From Desulfovibrio sp. (GTDB lineage: Bacteria; Desulfobacterota; Desulfovibrionia; Desulfovibrionales; Desulfovibrionaceae): a stretch of DNA of 64,000 nt. The stretch lies in contig JALHJW010000002.1 in assembly GCA_022839785.1 (NCBI GenBank), positions 372,001 to 436,000 on the forward strand, given 5' to 3'. The notes beneath the pieces were generated by a model. It made no database searches. It was not told the origin of the DNA and saw only the letters and a program-made list of their open reading frames with translations. Every line of letters starts with the position of its first letter. Position 1 is the first letter of the stretch. Below are positions 24,963-33,864 of the stretch, one piece after another. The translations under genes and the position numbers were made by a program.

Positions 24963-27263
24963 ATGGCCAAAAATCTCATCATCGTCGAGTCGCCCGCCAA
25001 GGTCCGCACCATCAAGAAATTCCTGGGCAGGGATTTTGCCGTGGAAGCCTCCGTGGGCCACGTGCGCGACCTGCCCTCCAAGGACCTGGGGGTGGACGAG
25101 GACAACTTCGAGCCCAAATACCAGATCATCCCGGGCAAACAGAAGGTCGTCAGCCGCCTGCGCGAGGCGGCCGAAAAGGCGGAGAACATTTTCCTGGCCC
25201 CGGACCCGGACCGCGAGGGCGAGGCCATTGCCTGGCACGTGGCGCACCTGCTGCTCGACGCCGGACAGAAGGGGAAGAAAGGCGCGCCCGAAAAGAAGGT
25301 CTCCCGCATCCAGTTCAACGAAATCACGGCCAAGGCCGTGCGCGAGGCTTTGGAGCATCCCCGGGAACTGGACGGGAATCTCTTCGCGTCCCAGCAGGCT
25401 CGCCGCATCCTCGACCGCCTGGTGGGCTACAAGCTGTCCCCCCTGCTCTGGAAGAAGGTCAAGCGCGGCATATCCGCGGGTCGCGTGCAGTCCGTGGCCC
25501 TGCGCCTGATCGTGGACCGCGAGCGCGAACGCCAGGCCTTCACGCCGGTGGAATACTGGCCGTTCCGCGCCGAGCTGGCGGCCCTGACGCCCCCGCCCTT
25601 CACCGCCGACCTGTGGAAGGTCGACGGCAAGCCCGCCGAGATCGGCTCGGCCGCGGCCGCGGCCGACGTCGAGGCCCGCCTGAAGGGCACGCCCTTCGTG
25701 GTCGCCGAGGTCACGGAGAAGGAGCGCAGGCGTGAGCCCGCGCCGCCGTTCATCACCTCCACCCTGCAGCAGGAGGCCAACCGCCGCCTGGGCTATTCGG
25801 CCAAGAAGACCATGGGCGCGGCCCAGAAGCTTTACGAGGGCGTGGAGTTGGGCGACCGGGGCATCACCGCCCTGATCACCTACATGCGCACGGACTCGGT
25901 GCGCATCGCCGACGAGGCGCGCGAGGCCGCGCGCAATTTCATCACCCAGCGCCTGGGACCCGAGTACCTGCCCGAAAAGCCGCGCGTCCACAAGACCAAG
26001 GCCGGAGCCCAGGACGCTCACGAAGCCGTGCGGCCCGTGGACGTGAACATCACGCCCGAGGAACTCAGGAGCCATCTCCCGGCCGACCTCTTCAAACTCT
26101 ACCGCCTCATCTGGCAACGCTTCGTGGCCTCGCAGATGGCCCCGGCCCGCTTCTGGGACACACAGGTCACGGCCGAGGCCGCGGGCACGCTCTGGAAGGC
26201 CAAGGGCGAGCGGCTGCTCTTCCCGGGCTGGCTCAAGGTCTGGGGCCGCGACGAGGACGAAGGCGAAGACGTCTCCGGCACCCTGCCCAAGCTGGAAAAG
26301 GGCATGGCCCTCGCCGTGAACGCCCTCCACAAGGAACAGAAGTTCACCCAGCCGCCCCCGCGCTACACCGAAGCCTCGCTGGTCAAGGAACTGGAAGAGA
26401 AGGGCATCGGCAGGCCTTCGACCTACGCCGCGATCATCTCCACTCTGCTCGACCGCGACTACGTGCGCCAGGAAGACAAGAAATTCGTTCCCTCGGAACT
26501 GGGCGCCACGGTTTCGGACATGCTCAGCGAACACTTCACCGCGCTCATGGACGTGGGCTTCACCGCGCGCATGGAGGAGAAGCTCGACGAGGTGGCCGAA
26601 GGCAAGCAGGACTGGGTGGCCCTGCTGAAGGACTTCACCGGCGACTTCTACCCCACCCTGGACAAGGCCCAGACCGGCATGGCCGGACTCAAGGGCAGCG
26701 GCAAGGAGTCGGGCATCGCCTGCGAACTGTGCGGCAAGCCGCTGGTCATCAGGTTCGGCAAGAACGGCGAATTCCTGGGCTGCTCGGGCTACCCCGAATG
26801 CAAGAACGTCAAGGATTTCGTGCGCAACGCCCAGGGCGAGATCGAGATCCAGGCCCGCTCCGAGGAGGTCTCGCAGGTCGTGGGGGCCTGCCCGGAATGC
26901 GGCAAGGACATGGTGGTCAAGAAGTCGCGCACCGGCTCCCGCTTCATCGCCTGCTCGGGCTATCCGGCCTGCTCCAATGCCCGCCCCTTCTCCACCGGCG
27001 TGGCCTGCCCACGCGAAGGTTGCCCGGGCGAACTGGTGGAGAAGAGTTCCAAGCGCGGCAAGGTTTTCTACTCCTGCAACCAGTACCCCAAATGCGACTA
27101 CGCCCTCTGGGACTGGCCCGTGGCCGAGCCCTGCCCCGAATGCGGCTCCCCCCTCCTGGTGCGCAAGACCACGCGCGCCAAGGGCGAGGTCGTCGCCTGT
27201 CCGAACCCCAAGTGCCGCTACACCCGCGCTCCGGCCGAAGGCACGGAGCCGGAACAGGACTAG
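24963..27263 (+). CDS. topA: DNA topoisomerase I
   Basis: TopA relaxes negative supercoils by transient single-strand cleavage. The 766-residue protein has the Toprim domain (NLIIVESPAKVRTIKKFLG, then PDPDREGEAIAWHV) and the IA fold with the active tyrosine near residue 307 in LITYMRTDSVR. Four C-terminal zinc-ribbon-like repeats follow (CELCGKPLVIRFGKNGEFLG, CPECGKDMVVKK, CPREGCPGELV, CPECGSPLLVRK). Three or four ribbons is within the known range. It is a single gene in a divergent arrangement with era. Confidence 0.97.
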   Translation: MAKNLIIVESPAKVRTIKKFLGRDFAVEASVGHVRDLPSKDLGVDEDNFEPKYQIIPGKQKVVSRLREAAEKAENIFLAPDPDREGEAIAWHVAHLLLDAGQKGKKGAPEKKVSRIQFNEITAKAVREALEHPRELDGNLFASQQARRILDRLVGYKLSPLLWKKVKRGISAGRVQSVALRLIVDRERERQAFTPVEYWPFRAELAALTPPPFTADLWKVDGKPAEIGSAAAAADVEARLKGTPFVVAEVTEKERRREPAPPFITSTLQQEANRRLGYSAKKTMGAAQKLYEGVELGDRGITALITYMRTDSVRIADEAREAARNFITQRLGPEYLPEKPRVHKTKAGAQDAHEAVRPVDVNITPEELRSHLPADLFKLYRLIWQRFVASQMAPARFWDTQVTAEAAGTLWKAKGERLLFPGWLKVWGRDEDEGEDVSGTLPKLEKGMALAVNALHKEQKFTQPPPRYTEASLVKELEEKGIGRPSTYAAIISTLLDRDYVRQEDKKFVPSELGATVSDMLSEHFTALMDVGFTARMEEKLDEVAEGKQDWVALLKDFTGDFYPTLDKAQTGMAGLKGSGKESGIACELCGKPLVIRFGKNGEFLGCSGYPECKNVKDFVRNAQGEIEIQARSEEVSQVVGACPECGKDMVVKKSRTGSRFIACSGYPACSNARPFSTGVACPREGCPGELVEKSSKRGKVFYSCNQYPKCDYALWDWPVAEPCPECGSPLLVRKTTRAKGEVVACPNPKCRYTRAPAEGTEPEQD

Positions 27264-27293
27264 CCCCCTCCGCGCCGAATGCGGCCTTTTCCA

Positions 27294-27321
27294 TTGACTC
27301 TTCCCTGGTCCTGGATTTAAA
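27294..27321 (+). promoter_or_regulatory. Putative sigma-70-type promoter
   Basis: TTGACT at 27294-27299 and TTTAAA at 27316-27321 have a 16-base spacer and lie upstream of the response regulator. Assigned by eye. Confidence 0.4.
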
Positions 27322-27472
27322 CGTCATTCAGGATGCACAATCAGCCTCCCGGGCCTCCCTCCTGCGCCCGCGCGCCGGCAAGGCGCGCAGGATGTCCGCC
27401 GGTTCCGGTCCGGGACGCGAGGGAAGCGGCATGAGCGGTTCCGCCCCGGGCACACACGAAAAGAGGAAGAAG

Positions 27473-27847
27473 ATGCGGGTCCTGCTGGTCGAAGACGAAA
27501 AGATCATTGCCCTCTTCTACAAGAAGATCCTCACCGTCTCCGGCGTGGAGGTGCGCCTGGCGCACACCGGCGAGGACGCCCTGGCCCAGGTGGACAGCGA
27601 CCCCGATCTCGACCTCCTGGTCCTGGATATCAACCTCGAAGGCGGCCTGGACGGCATCGAGACCTGTCGGCGCATCCACCGCAAGCACAGCATCCCGGTG
27701 CTCTACGTGACCGCCTATTCCGATACCGAGACGCGCGAGCGCGCCGCCCGCACCTCCCCCTGCGGCTACCTGGTCAAGCCAGTGGACGCGGCCGAACTGC
27801 GCGAGGCCGTGCTCAGCCGCCATCCCGGCTGCCGCCGCGACCACTAG
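27473..27847 (+). CDS. Single-domain response regulator
   Basis: A 124-residue stand-alone REC domain. It has MRVLLVEDEKIIALFYK with the acidic pair, a phospho-acceptor Asp52 in LLVLDINLEGGLDG, the switch Thr in LYVTAYSD and the conserved Lys in GYLVKPVD. No output domain is present, so it acts by protein contact, perhaps with a kinase elsewhere. AGAGGAAGA precedes this ATG; ATG 27431 would give a 138-residue form with a loose N-terminal tail. Its stop shares CTAG with the stop of the convergent MerR-like gene. Confidence 0.88.
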   Translation: MRVLLVEDEKIIALFYKKILTVSGVEVRLAHTGEDALAQVDSDPDLDLLVLDINLEGGLDGIETCRRIHRKHSIPVLYVTAYSDTETRERAARTSPCGYLVKPVDAAELREAVLSRHPGCRRDH

Positions 27848-28866
27848 TCCCGCGTCCTGCCTGTTCCGGAGAAATCCTTCCCGATCTGCCGGAAAAGTTC
27901 GTAGAGGAAGAAGACCGGCATATCCCGGCCGCCGTAGGAGAGCTTTTCTATGAGCGCCACGGTGTTGCCGCGCGGGGTGGTGGTGCGCCGCACCCGCACC
28001 CGGTGCCGTCGTTCCCGGGGCTGGCCCGGGTCCTCGGTCATGCACAGGGTCCAGCACTTCTCGCCGTCCCGGCTCCAGCCCGTGGCCACGTTGCGTTTCT
28101 TGCCCGCGCCCTGATCGATGAGCCCGAGAAAATCCGCCAGGCTGAAATGTTTGCGGGGGTTTGCCGAAACCCCGAGAAATTCTCCCTTTTCCGAACGGAA
28201 GACCAGGGGGAGCATGAGGAATTCCTCCTCCGGCCCCACGGCCTCGGCCAGCCGGGCGAGACGGTCGGCCAGATCGTCTTGCGCGGTCCGGATGCGGGCC
28301 AGTTCGGCCCCCAGCGCATCGCGGCCCGCTCCCGCCCTGTCCTGCCCGCCCTCCAGGGCGGCGAGCCGGGCGGCCATCATTTCCGAGGTTCGGCGCAGGT
28401 CGAGCAGCTCGCCGCGCAGGGAGGCCGCCTCCTTCGCCAACACCTCCAGCACGGCCGCGCCCTCCTTCCAGGCCCGGCGCTCCCGCCAGAGGATGCCCAC
28501 GGTGTCGCGCACCATGCCGAACTCGCGCCGCATCTCCTCCAGAACCGCAAGACGCGCCTCGGCCTCGTCCCCCTCCTCCGCCGTCCGCTCCTCCCGCTGT
28601 TCGCGCGGCCCTGTCCGCAGCGCGAAGCGGCGCACATCGGCCACGGCCTGCAGCCTGGCGGCGATCTCCGGGGCGGGCAGCCCCTCGCGGTAGCAGGAGG
28701 AGATGAGGGAAAGCAGGGGCGAGTCGTCCCCGGCGTACCTGACGGTGCGGCCGGACGGACGGCAGGCGAAGAACTCCTCGAAAAGACGGACGTAGCGGCG
28801 GGCCGTGTTCTCGGCCACCCCGGCCCTGTCCGCCAGTTCGGCGATGGTCAGGAAATCCTCGGCCAT
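27844..28866 (-). CDS. MerR-type helix-turn-helix protein with a long coiled coil
   Basis: The 340-residue protein begins with a MerR-like DNA-binding domain (LTIAELADRAGVAENTARRY, about residues 5-75). A Glu/Arg-rich helical region (about 90-225) that looks like a coiled coil follows. A C-terminal alpha/beta domain of unknown type comes last (FLGVSANPRKHFSLADFLGL, then RGNTVALIEKLSYGGRDMPVFFL). Effector-binding cysteines typical of metal-sensing MerR proteins are not evident. ATG 28866 gives the normal start of the helix-turn-helix; nadE ends 61 bases upstream. Confidence 0.72.
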   Translation of the reverse strand: MAEDFLTIAELADRAGVAENTARRYVRLFEEFFACRPSGRTVRYAGDDSPLLSLISSCYREGLPAPEIAARLQAVADVRRFALRTGPREQREERTAEEGDEAEARLAVLEEMRREFGMVRDTVGILWRERRAWKEGAAVLEVLAKEAASLRGELLDLRRTSEMMAARLAALEGGQDRAGAGRDALGAELARIRTAQDDLADRLARLAEAVGPEEEFLMLPLVFRSEKGEFLGVSANPRKHFSLADFLGLIDQGAGKKRNVATGWSRDGEKCWTLCMTEDPGQPRERRHRVRVRRTTTPRGNTVALIEKLSYGGRDMPVFFLYELFRQIGKDFSGTGRTRD

Positions 28867-28927
28867 GCCCTGTTCACTGCCGTTCCGGGCAGAAGCTGTC
28901 AAGCAGGCCCGAAAGGCGCTGCCGGGC

Positions 28928-30568
28928 CTAGCCTTGGCGGCAGGCAAGGGGCATGCGCCAGCCCGTGCCGAAGGCCCGCTGCGTGACCTTGAGGCCTGGC
29001 GCGGCCTGACGGCGCTTGAACTCGGCGATCTGCACCAGCCGCACCACCCGGGCCACAGTGGCGGAATCGAAGCCCCGCGCCTCGATCTCGGCCGCGGACA
29101 GGGCCTCCTCCACGTGCAGGGCGAGAATGGCGTCGAGCACGTCGTAGGGCGGCAGGCTGTCCTGGTCGGTTTGGCCGGGCCTGAGTTCGGCCGAAGGGGC
29201 CTTGTCCAGGATCGCCGCGGGGATGGGGTCGCCGCAGCGTTCGTTGATGCGCCGCGCCAGGGCGTAGACCATGGTCTTGGGCACGTCCGAGATGACGGCG
29301 AGGCCGCCGGACATGTCGCCGTAGATGGTGCAGTACCCCACGGCCAATTCGGATTTGTTGCCCGTGGTCAGGAGCAGGGAGCGGTACTTGTTGGACAGCG
29401 CCATGAGCAGGTTGCCGCGGATGCGCGCCTGCACGTTCTCCTCGGTGACGTCCGGCGCGAGCCCCCGGAAGGGCTCGGCCAGCACCTCGCCGAAGGCGCG
29501 CATGACGCCCTCGATGGGCAGGGTCATGGTCCGGACGCCCAGCCGCCGGGCCAGTTCCTGCGAATCGTCGAGGCTGCCGCGGCTGGAGTACGGCGAGGGC
29601 ATGCAGACCCCGAGCACGTTGTCCGGCCCCAGGGCCTGGACGGCCAGGACGGCGGTCAGGGCCGAATCGATGCCGCCCGAAAGGCCGAGCAGAGCCGACG
29701 TGAAGCAGGTTTTGGCCGCGTAATCGCGAATGCCCGCCACCAGACCGCGGTGGACCTCCTCCAGGCCGTCCAAGGAAGGTTCGGCGATGGTCCCCGAGCA
29801 GGGCTCGGTGTCCACCAGCAGCACGTCCTCGGCAAAGGCCCGGGCGCGGGCGATGATGGCCCCGTCCGGGGCCGCGGCGCAGGAACGGCCGTCGAAGAGC
29901 AGGTCGTCGTTGCCGCCGCTCTGGTTGGCGTAGAGCACGGGCACGCCGTACTTGCGGGCGATGGCGCAGAGCATGTCCTCGCGCACGGCGTGCTTGCCTT
30001 GGGAAAAGGGCGAGGCCGAGAGGTTGAGGATGGCATGCACGCCTCCCCTGCCCAATTCCTCCAGCGGGTCCTGCTCGTAGAGCGGCCTCCGCCAGTAGTC
30101 CGCGTCGTTCCAGATGTCCTCGCAGACGGTCACGGCCAGCCTGCGGCCGTCGAGTTCGAGAATCTTGTTCCCGCAGAAAGGTTCGAAGTAGCGGGCCTCG
30201 TCGAAGACATCGTAGGTCGGCAGGAGGGTCTTGCCGAAGGAGCGTTCCACAACGCCCCCCCGGAGCAGCAGGGCGACGTTGCGCAGCGCCTTGCCCCGGG
30301 CGGACGGGCTGGGCTCCACGCTGCCCAGGAGCACAGGAGGACAATCCGCCAGCCGGGCGGCCAGGGACGCGGCCTCGCTGCCTGCCCGGCGCACGAAATC
30401 CGCAAATAACAGCAAGTCCCTCGGGGGATACCCCGTGACCGCCATCTCCGTGGTCAGGCAGAGATCCGCCCCCTGGGCCGCGGCCTGCCGCACGGCGCTC
30501 TCCACGCGGGCGCAGTTGCCCGCAAGATCGCCCACCACGGGATTGAGCTGCAGAAGTGCGATGCGCAT
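28928..30568 (-). CDS. nadE: Glutamine-dependent NAD+ synthetase
   Basis: NadE amidates nicotinic acid adenine dinucleotide to NAD+. The 546-residue product has an N-terminal nitrilase-type glutaminase domain with the Glu (TEMAVTGYPP), Lys (GKTLLPTYDVF) and Cys (VTVCEDIWND) triad, and a C-terminal synthetase domain with the P-loop LGLSGGIDSALTA and NKSELAVGYCTIYGDM. ATG 30568 gives the expected MRIALLQLNPVVGD start. It is divergent from the kinase-like gene at 30669. Confidence 0.95.
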   Translation of the reverse strand: MRIALLQLNPVVGDLAGNCARVESAVRQAAAQGADLCLTTEMAVTGYPPRDLLLFADFVRRAGSEAASLAARLADCPPVLLGSVEPSPSARGKALRNVALLLRGGVVERSFGKTLLPTYDVFDEARYFEPFCGNKILELDGRRLAVTVCEDIWNDADYWRRPLYEQDPLEELGRGGVHAILNLSASPFSQGKHAVREDMLCAIARKYGVPVLYANQSGGNDDLLFDGRSCAAAPDGAIIARARAFAEDVLLVDTEPCSGTIAEPSLDGLEEVHRGLVAGIRDYAAKTCFTSALLGLSGGIDSALTAVLAVQALGPDNVLGVCMPSPYSSRGSLDDSQELARRLGVRTMTLPIEGVMRAFGEVLAEPFRGLAPDVTEENVQARIRGNLLMALSNKYRSLLLTTGNKSELAVGYCTIYGDMSGGLAVISDVPKTMVYALARRINERCGDPIPAAILDKAPSAELRPGQTDQDSLPPYDVLDAILALHVEEALSAAEIEARGFDSATVARVVRLVQIAEFKRRQAAPGLKVTQRAFGTGWRMPLACRQG

Positions 30569-30668
30569 GCCCGCCATGTACGCCAAGCCCGTTCCGACCG
30601 CAACGCGACCCGCCGTTTCCGTTGACAGCGCTGCCCGGCCGGTCCATGATTGAAAATGGGAGAAACGA

Positions 30669-31643
30669 ATGGATACGGACGCCTACCGGAATCTCGTCCT
30701 GGCCGACATGGCGCGGCGCTATCCCGAACGCGACCCCGCCGGGGTGCGCATCGTCACCGACACCTCGGACTTCTACCGCCTCAACTCCGGGGATGTGGTC
30801 GTGCTCGACGCGGAGCACCGCTACGTCATGGGCAACAACACCCGCGAGGGCCGCTTCGGCCTGGACGACGAGGTCAAGTATTGGGTCAAGCGGGCCACGG
30901 ACCTGACCACAGGGGAGCGCCGCATTATCAAGCTGGCCTTTTTCGAGCACTTCGACAACACCATCGGCGGCATCAAGTTCGAATGCTTCCGCAGTCCGCG
31001 CAAGGAGGCCCGCATCCTCGAACTGGTCCGGGGCCATCCCCATTTCATGCAGGGCATCACCCTGCCTGACGCGGCGGGCAACCTGGTGCGCGTGCTGGAG
31101 GTCATCCCGGGCAAAAGCCTGCCCGGCACGGTGCAGGAACTGGAGTGCGGCCACGAAACCTATTTTTACGAGCACTTCCCCCGCTTTCTCGACGGCTACA
31201 TCGACTGCGTGCGGGCCATCGCCCTGCTCCACGAGCACGGCGAGAAGCACGGCGACGTGCGGCGCGACCACATCCTGGTGGACGCGAACACCGGGCGCTT
31301 CCGCTGGATCGATTTCGACTACAACTTCGTGCACGGCGAGAACATCTACAGTCTGGACGTCTTCGGCCTGGGCAACGTGATCGTCTACCTGGCGGGCAAG
31401 GGCGACATCCTCACCGGCGACCTCAAGCGCGACCGGCCGGACATCCTGGACACCCTGTACTGGGAGGACCTCTCCCTGGTCTGGGGCAACCGCGTGGCCA
31501 ACGTGGGCAAGGTCTATCCCTACATCCCCCAGTCCCTGAACCGCATCCTCCTGCAGTTCTCCAACCACGCCACGCTGACCTACGAGCACGCCGGGCAGAT
31601 GCTGGGCGATCTCGAAGCCGTGCGCGCCGATCTTGCGAGGTGA
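30669..31643 (+). CDS. Atypical protein-kinase-fold protein paired with UspA
   Basis: The 324-residue protein resembles a kinase fold. Lys88 lies in ERRIIKLAFF, a helix-C-like Glu in KEARILELVRG, the catalytic loop is HGDVRRDHIL (193-203; Asp196) and the metal loop WIDFDYNF (Asp215). The catalytic-loop Asn is replaced by His201, and DFG is DFD. Such changes occur in atypical and small-molecule kinases, so activity is plausible but uncertain. GGGAG precedes the ATG. The UspA gene follows after 3 bases, indicating an operon. The substrate is unknown. Confidence 0.75.
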   Translation: MDTDAYRNLVLADMARRYPERDPAGVRIVTDTSDFYRLNSGDVVVLDAEHRYVMGNNTREGRFGLDDEVKYWVKRATDLTTGERRIIKLAFFEHFDNTIGGIKFECFRSPRKEARILELVRGHPHFMQGITLPDAAGNLVRVLEVIPGKSLPGTVQELECGHETYFYEHFPRFLDGYIDCVRAIALLHEHGEKHGDVRRDHILVDANTGRFRWIDFDYNFVHGENIYSLDVFGLGNVIVYLAGKGDILTGDLKRDRPDILDTLYWEDLSLVWGNRVANVGKVYPYIPQSLNRILLQFSNHATLTYEHAGQMLGDLEAVRADLAR

Positions 31644-31646
31644 CCC

Positions 31647-32120
31647 ATGCGCCAATCCCTCTCCGCCTTCCAAAAGACCGTGCTGGTGGCCGTGGACGGC
31701 TCCCCCAACTCCCGCCGGGCAGTGGGCCACGTGGCCGGGGTGCTCTCCTGCGCGCGGGAGTTCCGCATCCACCTGCTGCACGTCATCGCCGAGCCCGATC
31801 CGGACTATTTCGACGACAAGCCCGCCCGGCGTCTGGAATGGATGGCGGCGCAGCGCCGGGAGGCCGAGGGCTACCTGGACGAATACCGGGCCTTTCTGGT
31901 CGATGCCGGGCACCCGGCCGGGCTGGTGGAGACGGAGATCAAGGAGATGGATTGTCCGTCCGTGGCGCAGTGCATCCTGGCCGAGCGCGAGCGGCTGGGC
32001 GCGGGCATCATCGTGCTCGGCCGCCAGGGCCGCGGGGCGCGGGAGGAGCTGCTTTTGGGCAGCGTGTCCAAGCGCGTGGTGCATCACGCGCACGACTGCG
32101 CCATCTGGGTGGTGACCTGA
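31647..32120 (+). CDS. Universal stress protein UspA family
   Basis: The 157-residue single-domain Usp has the LVAVDGSPNSRRAVGHVAG start and the ATP-binding-type loop IIVLGRQGRGAREELLLGSV, ending HHAHDCAIWVV. The GxxG-9x-G(S/T) arrangement suggests the nucleotide-binding class. It overlaps nothing and lies 3 bases after the atypical kinase gene, making co-regulation and possibly phosphorylation of one by the other conceivable. Downstream is a convergent lipoprotein gene. Confidence 0.9.
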   Translation: MRQSLSAFQKTVLVAVDGSPNSRRAVGHVAGVLSCAREFRIHLLHVIAEPDPDYFDDKPARRLEWMAAQRREAEGYLDEYRAFLVDAGHPAGLVETEIKEMDCPSVAQCILAERERLGAGIIVLGRQGRGAREELLLGSVSKRVVHHAHDCAIWVVT

Positions 32121-32132
32121 CGGCCTGCCCGG

Positions 32133-32540
32133 CTACGGGGCGGCCTTTGCGGGCCTGCCGAGCGCGTCCAGCTCCCTGTTCAGGCGTTCGAGCAGAAGCG
32201 CGGAGGAGCGGAGCAGCTCCTGCAGATTGCTGATCGCGGCCTCGCGCGCGGCCTTGCCCAGGCGCTCGGCGTCGGCCCGGACCCCGCCCTCCAGCACCGC
32301 CAGGGTTTGACGCACGGCCTCCATGAGCAGCCGCACCTGCTCCCGCAGCTCCTCCAGTTCGCGGCCCAGGCGTTCGCCAAGCAGATCCGAGGCCGTGCGC
32401 AGTTCAGCCATCTGGACGCGCAGTTCCTCCTGCGAAGCCTTGAGGCCCTCCATCTGCGGGTCCTGGCGCGCGGCGCAGCCTCCGGCCAGCCAGCAGACGA
32501 CAACGCCCGCCGCAAGGACGGAGCGGATCGCGGGGCGCAT
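32133..32540 (-). CDS. Small predicted coiled-coil lipoprotein
   Basis: A 135-residue protein with a lipoprotein signal: basic MRPAIR, hydrophobic core and a lipobox-like LAGGC. The remainder is almost entirely helical with heptads (EELRVQMAELRTASDLLGER, then LREQVRLLMEAVRQ). It may be an envelope spacer or adaptor, but no family is recognised. It is convergent with uspA and divergent from the REC-kinase gene. Confidence 0.75.
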   Translation of the reverse strand: MRPAIRSVLAAGVVVCWLAGGCAARQDPQMEGLKASQEELRVQMAELRTASDLLGERLGRELEELREQVRLLMEAVRQTLAVLEGGVRADAERLGKAAREAAISNLQELLRSSALLLERLNRELDALGRPAKAAP

Positions 32541-32662
32541 GCGGGACCTCCTTTCATGACGTTGCGCCTCCGCCGCACGACGCGGCCGAGACGGACGGAT
32601 ATCCGTTTCTAGGCCCTTTCCGCCAAGCGTGTCAAAGAACCGGGCGAAGACGGCAGTAATAA

Positions 32663-32691
32663 TTGCATGCCCAGACGGGAGAGCTTATACA
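32663..32691 (+). promoter_or_regulatory. Possible promoter of the REC-kinase gene
   Basis: TTGCAT at 32663-32668 and TATACA at 32686-32691 are 17 bases apart in an A+T-rich patch 55 bases upstream of the start. The -35 match is weak (three of six). Confidence 0.3.
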
Positions 32692-32745
32692 TAGCATCCT
32701 GGCCGCGCAACGGCGGCGACCCGAGCACACCAGCCGGAGGTGAGC

Positions 32746-33858
32746 ATGGCCCGCATACTGGTCGTCGACGACGATCCCTTCATCCGTTCCGCCCATCTGC
32801 GCAACCTGCAGCGCCTGGGTTACGACGTGCTCGACGTCGAGGACGGCCGCTCGGCCATCGGCCTGCTCTTGGACGCCGCCCCGGACCGCCCGGCGCATGC
32901 CGTGCTTTTGGACTACATGCTTCCGGGCATGGACGGTCTGGCCACCTTCGCCGCCCTGCGCGACGCCCTGGGCGAGGACTGCCCGCCGGTGATCATGATC
33001 ACCGGCCAGGGCAGCACGCACCTGGCCGTGGAATTCATGAAGGCGGGCGGCGCGGACTTCATGGAAAAGCCCGTCACCGACTACGCCATCCTGGACATCC
33101 GCGTGCAGCGGGCCATGGAGAACGCCCGCACGGAGCGCATGCGGCGCGAGGATGTGGTGGCGCGCAAGGCGGCCCAGGCCTCGGATCGCCTCAAGGACGA
33201 ATTCCTCGCCCTGGCGGCGCGGGAGCTGCGCGATCCCCTGCGCGGCATCATGGCGTCGGCGGCCTGCCTCTCCGGCAAGGCGCACGGCGGCGAGTGCGCC
33301 GACCCGGACGACGCGCTTCGCCTGGCCGCAAGCATCAGCGACGTGGCCAGGGTGGTGGACGACCTGCTGGAGCTGACCGAGTTGGACAGCCTCGCGCCCA
33401 TCGTGCTCATGCCGACGGACCTGTGCAGCGTGCTCAGCGGCATCGAGCCCGTTGCCCGGCAGGCCGCCGAGGGCAGGCGGCTCGCCCTGCGCTGGTCGGT
33501 CCCGCCGGACATCCCCAGGATCATGGCCAACCCGGCCAAGCTGGGCGAGGTCGTGCGCAAGCTGTTGGACAACGCGGTCAAGTTCACGGACGAGGGTTTC
33601 GTGGAGTTGCGCGCGGAAAGCGACGGCGCGGACGTGCTCCTCTCGGTGCGCGACACGGGCCTGGGCATCGCGCCCGGCGACCAGAAACGGATCTTCGGCC
33701 GCTTCTCCAAGCTCGATCCGGGCCGGGCCACTCCCGGCGCGGGCGTCGGCCTGTACATCGCCAAACGGCTGTGCGAGCGCATGAACGTCCCGCTGCGCCT
33801 GGAAAGCACGCCTGGGCGGGGCTCGATCTTCTTCCTCAGCCTGCCCGTGGGCGGTTAG
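32746..33858 (+). CDS. Response-regulator / histidine-kinase-like protein lacking the H-box His
   Basis: The 370-residue protein has an N-terminal REC domain with LVVDDDPF, Asp56 in VLLDYMLPGMDG, Thr86 and Lys108. A linker coiled coil, a DHp-like helix pair and a complete HATPase domain follow (LLDNAVKFT, DTGLGIAPG, RIFGRFSK, GAGVGLYIAK). The H-box reads LALAARELRDPLRGI, so the usual phospho-acceptor His (SHELRTPL) is Arg159. Autophosphorylation at that site is therefore impossible, although ATP binding may persist. GGAGG precedes ATG 32746. Mut7-C follows on the opposite strand. Confidence 0.9.
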   Translation: MARILVVDDDPFIRSAHLRNLQRLGYDVLDVEDGRSAIGLLLDAAPDRPAHAVLLDYMLPGMDGLATFAALRDALGEDCPPVIMITGQGSTHLAVEFMKAGGADFMEKPVTDYAILDIRVQRAMENARTERMRREDVVARKAAQASDRLKDEFLALAARELRDPLRGIMASAACLSGKAHGGECADPDDALRLAASISDVARVVDDLLELTELDSLAPIVLMPTDLCSVLSGIEPVARQAAEGRRLALRWSVPPDIPRIMANPAKLGEVVRKLLDNAVKFTDEGFVELRAESDGADVLLSVRDTGLGIAPGDQKRIFGRFSKLDPGRATPGAGVGLYIAKRLCERMNVPLRLESTPGRGSIFFLSLPVGG

Positions 33859-33864
33859 CCCCGA

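Noticed and set aside
23904..26534. A very long leftward open frame of 876 codons across era and topA
   Set aside because: It is antisense to topA and out of frame with era; its product is low-complexity and without family patterns, as expected from the codon bias of a GC-rich gene.
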